The notes beneath the pieces are model-generated. The model was not told the DNA's origin. It was given only the letters and a program-made list of their open reading frames with translations, and searched no databases. Both the position numbers and the translations under genes were made by a program. A stretch of 64,000 nucleotides of DNA, from contig NZ_JACOQI010000003.1 of NCBI RefSeq assembly GCF_014297285.1, positions 124,001-188,000 of the forward strand. Direction: 5' to 3'. Positions within the stretch are counted from its first letter, which is position 1. Every line of letters starts with the position of its first letter. Origin of the DNA: Dysosmobacter segnis. GTDB lineage: Bacteria; Bacillota; Clostridia; Oscillospirales; Oscillospiraceae. Shown piece by piece: positions 53,492 through 61,957 of the stretch.

Positions 53492-54385
53492 TTAGAGTCC
53501 TTCCGAAATTTCTTCCGATTTCGTCTCTCCGGCAAACCAATCCGGGTGGTTGTACAGCTCCGGGAAGGAGTGGAACACGCCACGGTGCTTAAAGCCGGGG
53601 AAGGTGTCCAACTGCAAGCCGTTGATCCCCTGAAAAATACTCTTTTCGATGTTGGGATTCGTCTTTTTCAGCTCCCGCAACAGCATTTTGATCTCCTGCC
53701 GCTTGCTGCGGCCCACGCCGTCCCCCGCTGCCTCCCGCTCCTCCGTGAACCGGCAGGCGCACTGGAGGAATTGCAGGTGGTTGTAGTTCTTCCATGCGAT
53801 GATGGCGTCCTCGTGGACGCAGTACAGGGGCCGGATCAGTTCCATGCCGGGGAAATTCTTGCTGCGGAGCTTGGGGGGCATGGCCTGAAGCTGTCCGCCG
53901 TAGAACAGGCCCATGACAGTGGTCTCGATGACGTCGGAAAAGTGGTGGCCCAGCGCGATCTTGTTGCATCCCAGTTCCTGAGCCTTGGCATACAGGAAGC
54001 CCCGGCGCATCCGGGCGCAGAGATAGCAGGGGTTCTTCTCCACGCTGACGGTGACATCGAAAATGTCGCTGTCAAAAATCGTGATGGGAATCCCCAGCAG
54101 GGCGGCGTTATCCTCGATGAGTTTTCGATTCTCCGGCTTGTAGCCGGGGTCCATCACCATAAAGACCAGCTCAAAGGGCTGAGAGGTATGGCGCTGCAAT
54201 TCCTGCATCAGCTTGGCCAGGATCACGGAGTCCTTGCCGCCGGAGATGCACACGGCGATCCTGTCCCCCGGCTCAATCAGCTCGTACCGCTTCACAGCGG
54301 CGATAAAGGGGTTCCAGATGGATTTGCGATAGGTTTTGATGAGACTGCGTTCGGCAGTCTCCTGCGGTGTCAGTTCCCGGGACAT
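53492..54385 (-). CDS. TtcA-family tRNA thiolation enzyme
   Basis: A 297-residue PP-loop ATPase. ISGGKDSVILAKL gives the PP-loop; CYLCARMRRG supplies a CxxC pair and LQCACRF later cysteines, which in TtcA hold a 4Fe-4S cluster; GHHFSDVIETTVMGLFYGG is the second family motif. TtcA thiolates C32 of some tRNAs. Clostridial paralogues may have other targets, so the precise base is inferred. It ends with a 22-base gap to the cardiolipin synthase upstream on the same strand. Confidence 0.85.
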   Translation of the reverse strand: MSRELTPQETAERSLIKTYRKSIWNPFIAAVKRYELIEPGDRIAVCISGGKDSVILAKLMQELQRHTSQPFELVFMVMDPGYKPENRKLIEDNAALLGIPITIFDSDIFDVTVSVEKNPCYLCARMRRGFLYAKAQELGCNKIALGHHFSDVIETTVMGLFYGGQLQAMPPKLRSKNFPGMELIRPLYCVHEDAIIAWKNYNHLQFLQCACRFTEEREAAGDGVGRSKRQEIKMLLRELKKTNPNIEKSIFQGINGLQLDTFPGFKHRGVFHSFPELYNHPDWFAGETKSEEISEGL

Positions 54386-54407
54386 ACGTTTTGATCCTCT
54401 CTTACTG

Positions 54408-55970
54408 TTACAGCCAGATGGCTCCTAATTTCAAAATGGACGCCGTCATCCGCCGGAGCCACGGGCGGTTCTCCCAGTCCTCCAGTGTATAAAGCTGGCT
54501 GTCCTCCACGATGTGGTCCATATCCTCCAAAAGCTCCTCGATCACCGGCATGTGGTAGAGCATCACCGCGTCCTCATAGTGAAGCTGGAAGCTGCGGTAG
54601 TCCATATTGGTGCTGCCGATCAGGGCCGCTTCCCGGTCCGCCATGACGCTTTTGGCATGGACAAAGCCGGGGGTATATTTGTAGATCTTGACGCCGTGGC
54701 GCAGCAGATCACCCCAGTAGGTCTCCGCCACCAGATACACCAGTTTTTTATCCGGGATAGCGGGGATCATCAGCCGCACATCCACCCCGGCGTCCGCCGC
54801 GATGCACAGCGCCTCCTGGATGGATTCCTCCACAGCGTAATACGGCGTGGTGATATACAGCATCCGCTTGGCAGAGGCGATGAGCTGAAGATAGACAGCC
54901 TCCACCGGATTGTCCGGGTTATTCAGCGGCCCATCCTCAAAGGGCTGGCAGAAGCCCTCCACCGCCGGACCTTCCCGGCGGGAGCGGTAGTAATCGTCCT
55001 CGTTGGGAAAATGACGGCCCAGCATCTTCCACATCTGCATGAACTGCACAGCAAAGCCCCAGGCCCCGTCCCCCGTCAGGCGAACGGTGCTGTCCTTCCA
55101 GTAGCCGAAGCGCTCGATCCGGTTGGCGTACTCGTCTCCGATGTTGATACCGCCGGCGTAGGCCACATAACCATCGATAACAGTGATCTTCCGGTGGTCA
55201 CGGTAATTGAAGTACAGGCGGTTGATATACCGGTGGACGGGGTTGAAGATCTCCACCTCGATCCCCGCATCTTTGATGGCTTGCAGCGTCCCGTCAGACA
55301 GACGGGTCAAGGTGCCGAAATCGTCGATAATCAGGTGAATCTCCACCCCGGCGGCGGCACGTTCCTTCAATACGGCGAAGATCTCGTCCCAGACAGTCCC
55401 CTCCGCCAAAATATAGTACTCCATGAAGATATAGGTCTCCGCCTGCCGCAGATGCTCCACCAGATCCCGGAAGAAGGACTCCCCCTCACCGAAATAGGCG
55501 GCGTCCGTATTGCGGTACAGCCAGAATTGCCGCTTCTGGAGATAGGCGGCCAAGCGGCCCCACGCAGGGCTGCGGCGGGTCAGGGCGGTCTGATTCAGGT
55601 CGCTGAGCATTTTTGCGCTCTCCCGCTGGGGGATCGGCGGCACCGGCTTCAAACTCAGCTGCTTGGCCTGATGCGTGCCGCCCCATAGACAGAACAGGAG
55701 CATACCTGCCACTGGCAAAATCAGCAGCAAACACATCCAGCTCAGCTTATAGGATGGGCTGCCGCTGCGTTGGTAAACCCGAATGGCCACCACCGCGCCG
55801 ATCAGTTGGAGGAAGCCATACACAAAGCTAGCCTTTTCTTTCAGGAAACGGGTCAGCAGAAGGGTCACCGCGATCTGCGCCAGCACCGTCAGGGCGCAGA
55901 GCATCAGACTGGCCGCTGCGGAGATCCGCCGCTCCGTGCGTTCCTGATTCCTATGGGACATTCTGCCCAT
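54408..55970 (-). CDS. cls: Cardiolipin synthase (phospholipase D type)
   Basis: A 520-residue membrane enzyme joining two phosphatidylglycerols. Two helices near the N-terminus (about 20-45 and 50-70, with a third at 78-97) precede two HKD motifs: NYRDHRKITVIDG near residue 240 and PGFVHAKSVMADR near 425, the latter followed by IGSTNMDYRSF. Start at ATG 55970 after GGGAGGTGA; an earlier frame start lacks a ribosome site. Confidence 0.94.
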   Translation of the reverse strand: MGRMSHRNQERTERRISAAASLMLCALTVLAQIAVTLLLTRFLKEKASFVYGFLQLIGAVVAIRVYQRSGSPSYKLSWMCLLLILPVAGMLLFCLWGGTHQAKQLSLKPVPPIPQRESAKMLSDLNQTALTRRSPAWGRLAAYLQKRQFWLYRNTDAAYFGEGESFFRDLVEHLRQAETYIFMEYYILAEGTVWDEIFAVLKERAAAGVEIHLIIDDFGTLTRLSDGTLQAIKDAGIEVEIFNPVHRYINRLYFNYRDHRKITVIDGYVAYAGGINIGDEYANRIERFGYWKDSTVRLTGDGAWGFAVQFMQMWKMLGRHFPNEDDYYRSRREGPAVEGFCQPFEDGPLNNPDNPVEAVYLQLIASAKRMLYITTPYYAVEESIQEALCIAADAGVDVRLMIPAIPDKKLVYLVAETYWGDLLRHGVKIYKYTPGFVHAKSVMADREAALIGSTNMDYRSFQLHYEDAVMLYHMPVIEELLEDMDHIVEDSQLYTLEDWENRPWLRRMTASILKLGAIWL

Positions 55971-56047
55971 ACCGTCACCTCCCGGATTCAAATAGTTTTC
56001 TATTATAATTATAGCAACACAACCGGCAATCTTCAACTATATTTGAA

Positions 56048-56080
56048 AAAAGCGCATGGCCATTCCAGCCATGCGCTTTT
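56048..56080 (-). terminator. Terminator after the nicotinate phosphoribosyltransferase gene
   Basis: AAAAGCGCATGGC and GCCATGCGCTTTT arms, 7-base loop, T-run on the minus strand, directly past the stop. Confidence 0.94.
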
Positions 56081-56083
56081 CAT

Positions 56084-57535
56084 TCAGCGGTAATTCTTAC
56101 GCAGCAGATCCTGCTTGATGTCCCAGAGCTTCTGGCTCAGGTCCACATAGTAGTTGTGGGGATTCTCAAAACGCTTTACCTCGTCCCACAGGGTATCGAT
56201 CTGCTCCCGGCAGTACTTCTGGATCTCCGGCAGTGTGGGCTGCTGATACACCAGCTGGCCGTGCTCGAAGATTTTCTCCTGTAAGGGCTTGATGGTATAG
56301 TCCGTATAGGTCCGCCGCTTCCAGGTGGCGTCCGGATCGAACAGTTCCAGAGGCTGACCCTCCTCGATCACTTCATCCCACACGGTGATGTAGTCCGCCT
56401 CCGCCTTGCCAGTGGCCTTATCAAAGATCCGGTAGACCTTCTTGAAATGGGGGTTGGTGATCTTGCCCACATTTTCGCTGATCTTGATCTTCGGCACGAT
56501 GGTGCCGTCCTCTTTCTCAATGGCCGCCAGCTTATACACGCCTCCGAACACTGGGTCGCTCTTGGAGGTGATCATCCGCTCACCCACGCCAAAGAGATCC
56601 ACCTTGGCACCCTGGCGGAGGATGTCCTGAATGATGTACTCATCCAGAGAGTTGGACGCGGAGATCTTGCAGCTCTCCCAGCCCGCCTCGTCCAGCATCT
56701 GCCGGGCCTCCCGGGTGAGATAGGCGATATCGCCGGAATCCAGACGGATGGCGCACTTGGTAATCCCCTTGGGCCGCAGCACCTCGTTGAAGGCCTTGAT
56801 AGCGTTGGGAACACCGGATTTCAGGGTATTGTAGGTGTCTACCAGCAGCGTGGCGTTGGTGGGGAACACCTCGCAGTAGGTCTTGAAGGCCTCATACTCC
56901 GAGTCGAACATCTGCACCCAGGCATGGGCCATGGTGCCGCCGGCGGGAACGCCGAAAAGCTGGTCGGAAATGGTGCAGGCCGTACCGGCGCAGCCGCCGA
57001 TATAGGCAGCCCGGGCGCCGGAGATGGCGGCGTCCGTGCCCTGTGCCCGGCGGGAACCGAATTCCAGCACCACACGCCCCTCTGCCGCCCGAACAATGCG
57101 GTTGGTCTTGGTGGCCACAAGGCTCTGGTGGTTGAAGATCAGCAGCAGGAAGGTCTCCACCAGCTGTGCCTGAATAGCCGGAGCCCGGACAGTGATGATC
57201 GGCTCCCGTGGGAAGATGGGAGTGCCCTCTGGGATGGCCCAGACGTCACCCGTGAATTTGAAATCGCGGAGATAGTCCAGGAACCGCTCGGAAAACAGAT
57301 CCTTGCTCCGGAGATATTCAATGTCCTCCTCAGAAAAATGCAGATCCTGAATATAGGCGATGATCCGCTCCAGACCTGCGCAGATGGCGTAACCGCCATG
57401 GTCCGGAACATCGCGGAAAAAGATATCGAAATAGGTGATCCGATCCTTCAGCCCCGCTTCCAGATAACCATTTCCCATGGTCAATTCGTAAAAGTCGCAG
57501 AGCATCGTCATATTGAGCTTATCTGTGATATCCAT
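56084..57535 (-). CDS. pncB: Nicotinate phosphoribosyltransferase
   Basis: A 483-residue enzyme of NAD salvage, making nicotinate mononucleotide from nicotinate and PRPP. Characteristic segments are CDFYELTMGNGYL near the start, FGSRRAQGTDAAISGARAAYIGG, GTMAHAWVQMF with the catalytic His region, and IRLDSGDIAYL. The ATG at 57535 follows AAGGAGA. Divergent from pantothenate kinase, so NAD and CoA synthesis share an intergenic control region. Confidence 0.95.
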   Translation of the reverse strand: MDITDKLNMTMLCDFYELTMGNGYLEAGLKDRITYFDIFFRDVPDHGGYAICAGLERIIAYIQDLHFSEEDIEYLRSKDLFSERFLDYLRDFKFTGDVWAIPEGTPIFPREPIITVRAPAIQAQLVETFLLLIFNHQSLVATKTNRIVRAAEGRVVLEFGSRRAQGTDAAISGARAAYIGGCAGTACTISDQLFGVPAGGTMAHAWVQMFDSEYEAFKTYCEVFPTNATLLVDTYNTLKSGVPNAIKAFNEVLRPKGITKCAIRLDSGDIAYLTREARQMLDEAGWESCKISASNSLDEYIIQDILRQGAKVDLFGVGERMITSKSDPVFGGVYKLAAIEKEDGTIVPKIKISENVGKITNPHFKKVYRIFDKATGKAEADYITVWDEVIEEGQPLELFDPDATWKRRTYTDYTIKPLQEKIFEHGQLVYQQPTLPEIQKYCREQIDTLWDEVKRFENPHNYYVDLSQKLWDIKQDLLRKNYR

Positions 57536-57573
57536 CGTGTGTCTCCTTCTCGTTACACCACAAGTTACCACAC

Positions 57574-57602
57574 ATTATAGCTATCTCCCCGGATAAAAGC
57601 AA
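57574..57602 (-). promoter_or_regulatory. Sigma-A type promoter for pncB
   Basis: On the minus strand TTGCTT (57602-57597), 17-base spacer, TATAAT (57579-57574), 39 bases from the ATG. Confidence 0.8.
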
Positions 57603-57632
57603 TTCTTTTATCAATTTTTTCACAAATAAACA

Positions 57633-57661
57633 TTGACAAGGCACCTCTGCTCCCCTATCAT
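57633..57661 (+). promoter_or_regulatory. Sigma-A type promoter for coaW
   Basis: TTGACA (57633-57638), 17-base spacer, TATCAT (57656-57661). It sits back to back with the pncB promoter, 31 bases between the -35 boxes. Confidence 0.82.
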
Positions 57662-57728
57662 AACTAAGACGGCGGCCGGCTTTTGCGTATCCCTCACCTG
57701 CCGGCCCCCTTTGGAAAGGAAACAAGCC

Positions 57729-58568
57729 ATGGAAGTGATCTTAGGCATTGATATTGGCGGCTCTACTACAAAGATCGTAGGGCTGCGGACCGACGGCAGC
57801 GTGGTCTCCATGCTCCGGGTCCGGGCGGAGGATCAGGTCACCAGCCTGTACGGCGCGCTGGGCAACTACCTGACCAGCAACGGTCTCTCCCTCGGAGATG
57901 TGCGCCGGGTCGTTCTGACCGGCGTTGGCGCCAGCTATGTGGATGGGGATGTGTTCGGCCTGCCCACCTGCCGGGTGGATGAATTTCAGGCCAGCGGCAC
58001 CGGTGCGCTGGCTCTGTCCGGTCAGACCTCCGGCGTAGTCGTGACGATGGGTACCGGCACCGCCTTTTTGTGGGCAGAAGCCGGAAAAGAAGTCCGGCAC
58101 CTCTGCGGCAGCGGTATCGGCGGCGGCACGCTGGGTGGTCTCTGCCACAAGCTGGTGGGTATGGAACGCTTCTACCAGATCAAAAAGCTGGCCGCTCAGG
58201 GGGATCTGAGCCATGTGGATCTCACCATCAGCGACATTGCCCGGGACCCTGCCTCCACGCTGGACCCCAACATGACCGCTGCCAACTTCGGTGATCTCTC
58301 CGAGGACGCCACCCCCGCTGATCTGGCCGCCGGCGCGGTGAATCTGGTTCTTCAGGCCATCGGAACTATGACGGTGCTGGCCTGTCAGAGCTGCCATACG
58401 GACACCGTGATCGTCACCGGCTCCATGACCACGCTGGATCAGGCGGAGCCAAACTTTGCGGCTTTCGAAAAGCTCTACGGCATCCATTACGTGATCCCGG
58501 AAAGCGCCACCTTCGCTACCGCTATCGGTGCCGGACTTTGTAGCCTGCGGCAGAAATCTGTAAAGTAA
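57729..58568 (+). CDS. coaW: Type II pantothenate kinase
   Basis: A 279-residue ASKHA-fold kinase for the first step of CoA synthesis. The phosphate loop GIDIGGSTTKIVG opens the protein; VTMGTGTAFLW and GSGIGGGTLGGLCHKL follow; the C-terminal PESATFATAIGAG closes the fold. Type II enzymes resist feedback by CoA. The ATG at 57729 follows GGAAAGGAA; the frame upstream crosses the promoter. The last CoA step (CoaE) is in the fused gene near 2.5 kb. Confidence 0.92.
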   Translation: MEVILGIDIGGSTTKIVGLRTDGSVVSMLRVRAEDQVTSLYGALGNYLTSNGLSLGDVRRVVLTGVGASYVDGDVFGLPTCRVDEFQASGTGALALSGQTSGVVVTMGTGTAFLWAEAGKEVRHLCGSGIGGGTLGGLCHKLVGMERFYQIKKLAAQGDLSHVDLTISDIARDPASTLDPNMTAANFGDLSEDATPADLAAGAVNLVLQAIGTMTVLACQSCHTDTVIVTGSMTTLDQAEPNFAAFEKLYGIHYVIPESATFATAIGAGLCSLRQKSVK

Positions 58569-58628
58569 TACAGCTTTAAAGTCATTGCATTAACTAATTT
58601 TATGCATCCGCATAGGAAATCAAGCAAA

Positions 58629-58658
58629 ACAGCTCCCCGGTATTCACCGGGGAGCTGT
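58629..58658 (-). terminator. Duplicated terminator, outer copy
   Basis: ACAGCTCCCCGG and CCGGGGAGCTGT, 12-bp perfect stem with a TATTCA loop, identical to 58922-58951. TTTTGC follows on the minus strand. The repeat element copy C lies between the two. Confidence 0.88.
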
Positions 58659-58918
58659 CAGCGGGGCGAACTTCTTTCGCCCCGCTGAACATTTTCGGAA
58701 CTATATGAGAGTTCCGAAAATGCGGGATTTTAATGGCGCAGGGAAACAGGCGAAGCGCCGCCGGTGGCGGATGAAGCAAGCCTGTTTCGAGGAAGGCTCC
58801 CAAATAGCGGATACGCAGTATTCACTGTTTGGCTTGAGCCGACGGTGTATCCCTTCTTGGGTTTCCCGCGCACACCCTTCCTTACCATAGCGGAGAATTC
58901 ACCGTTTTATCAGTAAGA
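58659..58918 (-). repeat. Modular intergenic repeat, copy C (complete, inverted)
   Basis: A 260-bp non-coding copy in the opposite orientation to copy B, in the 405-base gap between coaW and the CD1247-like gene. It shares module 1 (about 58868-58912), module 2 (TTGGGTTTCCCGCGCACACC on the plus strand) and paired hairpins at 58691-58721 (ATTTTCGGAACT arms) and 58658-58688 (TCAGCGGGGCGAA arms). A middle segment of about 110 bases is unique to it. Its ends abut the two identical terminators. Confidence 0.85.
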
Positions 58919-58921
58919 AAA

Positions 58922-58951
58922 ACAGCTCCCCGGTATTCACCGGGGAGCTGT
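58922..58951 (-). terminator. Duplicated terminator, inner copy
   Basis: Same 30-base hairpin as 58629-58658, followed on the minus strand by TTTTTC, 22 bases past the stop of the CD1247-like gene. Confidence 0.93.
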
Positions 58952-58973
58952 TTCATATTGGATCGGATCGGAT

Positions 58974-59411
58974 TTACTCCTGATCGTCGTCAGAGTCCTC
59001 TTCCAGAGAGCTCATGTCGAACTCCAGCTTCTCGCCGCAGTTGGGGCAGATGACCTCGCCATCCTCCAGCACGGACTCATCGAAGTAGATGGTCTCCTCG
59101 CAGGTGGGGCAGGTGGTGGCGTAGCAATCCTCGTCATCCTCGGCGTCATCCTCATAGTACTCATCGTCAAAGGACTCGTCCTCGTCATCCTCGTCATACA
59201 CGATGTCCTCGATATCCTCCAGATCATCGCTGACAACGTCCAGACCGTCCTCCAGCTCGCCCTGAGCATTCCACAGGTCCTCCAACTCCAGGCCGATGTC
59301 CTCCAGAATGTCCACCATAGCGGACAGGATCTTGCCCTCGTTGGTCTCCGTGTCGATCTTCATGCCTTCCATCAGGCCCTTCAGATACGCAACCTTCTCA
59401 GTGATCTCCAT
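58974..59411 (-). CDS. CD1247-type acidic zinc-ribbon protein
   Basis: A 145-residue very acidic protein. Residues 1-50 are a helical domain (EKVAYLKGLMEGMKI...DILEDIGLELEDL) like the CD1247 N-terminal domain of clostridia; residues about 70-95 are almost all Asp/Glu/Tyr; then a zinc ribbon uses CPTC and CPNC. Function is unknown; the make-up suggests a protein- or RNA-polymerase-binding factor, which is inference only. ATG at 59411 follows AAAGGAG. efp lies just upstream. Confidence 0.83.
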   Translation of the reverse strand: MEITEKVAYLKGLMEGMKIDTETNEGKILSAMVDILEDIGLELEDLWNAQGELEDGLDVVSDDLEDIEDIVYDEDDEDESFDDEYYEDDAEDDEDCYATTCPTCEETIYFDESVLEDGEVICPNCGEKLEFDMSSLEEDSDDDQE

Positions 59412-59448
59412 AGTGATCGCTCCTTTCAAAATATCAATCTTGGAAATA

Positions 59449-59479
59449 AAGGGAGGATTATCGTTATAATCCCCCCTTC
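59449..59479 (-). terminator. Probable terminator after efp
   Basis: AAGGGAGGATTAT and ATAATCCCCCCTT arms with one mismatch, then TTTATTT on the minus strand. Confidence 0.6.
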
Positions 59480-59484
59480 AAAAC

Positions 59485-60051
59485 TTATTCCTTCACGCGG
59501 CCCAGATACTCGCCGGTGCGGGTATCCACCTGGATCTTCTCGCCCTCGTTGATGAACAGAGGCACCTTGATGATGGCGCCGGTCTCCAGAGTAGCGGGCT
59601 TGGTGACGTTGGTGGCGGTATCGCCTCTCACGCCGGGCTCGGTAGCGGTGACTTCCAGCTCCATGAAGTTGGGAGCCTCCACGCTGAACACGCTACCCTT
59701 GTAGCTGACCAGAGTGCACATGGTGTTCTCCTTGACGAACTGGAAGCCGTCGCCCAGAACATCCTTGTTCAGCGGGGTCATGTCATAGGTCTCGGGGTCC
59801 ATGAAGTAGTACAGATCGCCGTCATTGTAGCTGTACTCGGCGTTTCTGCGCTCCACAGTGCCGTTCTCGAACTTGGCGCTGGGGTTGAAGGACTCCTCAC
59901 GGATTGCGCCAGTCATCACGTTCTTGTACTTGGTACGCACGAAAGCGGCACCCTTGCCGGGCTTGACGTGCTGGAAGTCCACGACCAGCATGGGCTTACC
60001 GTCCATCTCAAATACAACACCCTTACGGAAATCGCCTGCAGAAATAGGCAT
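59485..60051 (-). CDS. efp: Translation elongation factor P
   Basis: A 188-residue factor that rescues ribosomes stalled at polyproline. Loop I is [12 protein letters not shown], with the tip lysine that is modified in some bacteria; domains II and III follow with the C-terminal [14 protein letters not shown]. Start at ATG 60051 after GAGGAGG rather than a longer frame at 60111. No modification enzyme genes are nearby. Confidence 0.97.
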   Translation of the reverse strand: MPISAGDFRKGVVFEMDGKPMLVVDFQHVKPGKGAAFVRTKYKNVMTGAIREESFNPSAKFENGTVERRNAEYSYNDGDLYYFMDPETYDMTPLNKDVLGDGFQFVKENTMCTLVSYKGSVFSVEAPNFMELEVTATEPGVRGDTATNVTKPATLETGAIIKVPLFINEGEKIQVDTRTGEYLGRVKE

Positions 60052-60144
60052 AGTTAAATCCTCCTCACAAATCTTTACGAGAAAACGACCGTGAAGTGGA
60101 CATTTTCTCAATTCTTTCCTGTCTTATATAATTTGACCGATGAT

Positions 60145-60173
60145 ATTTTACACTATCTTGTCCGTTATTGCAA
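60145..60173 (-). promoter_or_regulatory. Sigma-A type promoter for efp
   Basis: On the minus strand TTGCAA (60173-60168), 17-base spacer, TAAAAT (60150-60145). Confidence 0.68.
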
Positions 60174-60185
60174 GTGGTTTTCCGG

Positions 60186-60704
60186 TTATTTTGTGTTTTC
60201 CTCCGGATTTTTTTGGTATTTATAGGGGCAGGCCCTTTTAAACGGGCGCTGCAGCAGGTGCAGAACACGGTTCCATATCCCAACGGGTCCCCCCAGCGGC
60301 TCCACCATCCACGCCCGGACGCCCGCCCGGTGGGCCGCCAGCATATCGGTCAACAGCTTATCTCCCAGCATGGCGGTGTGGGCCGGATCCGCCCCCGTCC
60401 GCTCCATAGCGGCCCGCAGGCCCTTTGGACTGGGCTTTCCGGCATGGCCCTGATAGCCGATGCCCAGATCTCCGCAGAACTCGGTCACGCGAACGCCGGA
60501 GCGGTTGTTCGACACGATCATCACGGTGATCCCGGCGTCCTTCAAGCCGATGATCCACTGCCGCAGCCCCTCGTCCGGGCGGCGGACCGCCTTGGGCGCC
60601 AGTGTATAGTCCAGATCCGTCAGCAGCAGCGTCACGCCCTGACTTTGCAGAAAGGCGGGGGTGATATCCCGGTAGCTGTCAAAAAGAATGTCCGGCGTCA
60701 GCAT
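60186..60704 (-). CDS. YqeG family HAD phosphatase
   Basis: A 172-residue HAD-IIIA phosphatase. Motif I is TDLDYTLAP, motif II IVSNN, motif III Lys in HAGKPSPKGL and motif IV MLGDKLLTDMLAAHRAG. YqeG occurs across Firmicutes, often near ribosome-assembly genes; the substrate is unknown. ATG 60704 follows GAGGAGGG. Divergent from the unknown gene at 60778. Confidence 0.9.
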   Translation of the reverse strand: MLTPDILFDSYRDITPAFLQSQGVTLLLTDLDYTLAPKAVRRPDEGLRQWIIGLKDAGITVMIVSNNRSGVRVTEFCGDLGIGYQGHAGKPSPKGLRAAMERTGADPAHTAMLGDKLLTDMLAAHRAGVRAWMVEPLGGPVGIWNRVLHLLQRPFKRACPYKYQKNPEENTK

Positions 60705-60777
60705 AAGCCGCCCTCCTCTCACATAAGAATAAATGCAGTATATCAGAATTACGGCCGCTTCACAAGGGGGAACCGCC

Positions 60778-61569
60778 ATGCAGCTCTATCTGACCGTCCG
60801 CCCGGAGGACACGCGAACCGCCTCCGCCTATCCGGTGGGGCTGGCCCACGCCGCCTACCGCATCGGGGAGGGGTCCTCCCTGCTGAGCCGGAACTTGCTG
60901 ACACCGGCCCGGTCCGGGCCGATGGCCCCGTTGCCGGGGCTGCTGGTTCTCAGTGACCGTTCCGCGCCGTCCATTGACCGTCCGGCGGCGCTGGCCGAGG
61001 CCGTGCTCCGGGAATGCGCCCGCCGCAGCTATGGCGGAATCGTTCTGGATTTTGACGAGCCGTCCCGGGAGGATCGCCGCCGCTTTGCTGCCCTATTGGG
61101 GCAGCAGTGCGCCAAAAGCCGAAAGTTCTTCTGCCTTCCCCCGTCCTACGCCGGGGCTGTCGAGCGTCCCACCGTCATCTTGAACACAGCCATCTCCGGC
61201 GGCAGCTTTGAAACCCACATCCGGGAGGAGCTCGCCCGCTACGGCGGCGGGCGGAATGTGGTCTTTGACCTCCAGCGGCTGCGGATGGACTTCCGTCTCC
61301 CTGCCCGGAGCGGTCAGGGAGAACCGCTGACGCAGGCGGCACTGGACGCGCTTATAAGGGAGCATCAGCCCGCCGTGTTTTTTTCCAAAGACCTGTTTGC
61401 CCGCTACTTCACTTATGCCAAGAACGGTGAATCCCACTTCATTCTCTTTGATGACGCCGACACGCTGCGGCAAAAGCTGCGTCTTGGGCGGCAGTTGGGC
61501 GTGGCCGCCGCGTTTTTCCAGTGGCCGGAGGTCTGCGACATCGCCGACTCGCTGTTCCGCCGCAAATAA
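60778..61569 (+). CDS. Conserved-looking protein of unknown function
   Basis: A 263-residue soluble protein I do not recognise. It opens MQLYLTVRPEDTR, has GGIVLDFDEPSREDRRRFAALL near residue 83 and VVFDLQRLRMDFRLP near 160, then ends QWPEVCDIADSLFRRK. The pattern of short strands ending in acidic residues (VLDFDE, VFDLQ, HFILFDDAD) hints at a barrel like GH18 or PI-PLC-type enzymes, but no catalytic motif is certain. ATG after AAGGGGG. GC-rich like the chromosome, so native. Convergent with rpsU. Confidence 0.75.
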   Translation: MQLYLTVRPEDTRTASAYPVGLAHAAYRIGEGSSLLSRNLLTPARSGPMAPLPGLLVLSDRSAPSIDRPAALAEAVLRECARRSYGGIVLDFDEPSREDRRRFAALLGQQCAKSRKFFCLPPSYAGAVERPTVILNTAISGGSFETHIREELARYGGGRNVVFDLQRLRMDFRLPARSGQGEPLTQAALDALIREHQPAVFFSKDLFARYFTYAKNGESHFILFDDADTLRQKLRLGRQLGVAAAFFQWPEVCDIADSLFRRK

Positions 61570-61574
61570 AAAAG

Positions 61575-61602
61575 AAGTACCGCACCTCACGGTGCGGTAC
61601 TT
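61575..61602. terminator. Bidirectional terminator between the unknown gene and rpsU
   Basis: AAGTACCGCACC and GGTGCGGTACTT arms with TCAC loop; T-runs on both strands. Confidence 0.93.
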
Positions 61603-61609
61603 TTGCTTC

Positions 61610-61792
61610 TTAGTAGAAACGCTTCTTGTTCTTACGAGCAGCCTCAGACTTCTTGCGACGCTTCACGCTGGGGCTTTCATAATGCTCTCTCTTGCGAACC
61701 TCGGCGATAACGCCTGCCTTAGCGCAGCTACGCTTGAAACGCTTCAGTGCGCTATCGATGGATTCGCCTTCCTTGACATGAATCTCAGACAT
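61610..61792 (-). CDS. rpsU: 30S ribosomal protein S21
   Basis: A 60-residue basic ribosomal protein with [32 protein letters not shown] and a Lys/Arg tail. ATG after GGAGGGA. It is single-gene, flanked by its own promoter and terminator. Confidence 0.97.
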   Translation of the reverse strand: MSEIHVKEGESIDSALKRFKRSCAKAGVIAEVRKREHYESPSVKRRKKSEAARKNKKRFY

Positions 61793-61867
61793 TTATATTT
61801 CCCTCCCTCCGAGACATCCGGCTTGATCCTGGATGCTTAGGGGCTACGTATAGCCTTAACGTACATC

Positions 61868-61896
61868 ATTATAGGAAATAATCAGAAGAAAGTCAA
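61868..61896 (-). promoter_or_regulatory. Sigma-A type promoter for rpsU
   Basis: On the minus strand TTGACT (61896-61891), 17-base spacer, TATAAT (61873-61868); leader of about 70 bases. Confidence 0.85.
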
Positions 61897-61957
61897 GGAT
61901 TTTTTCTCAAATCCGAAAAATTTGATGGTTTCCCGCATTTGAGCCGATCACTTTCCC

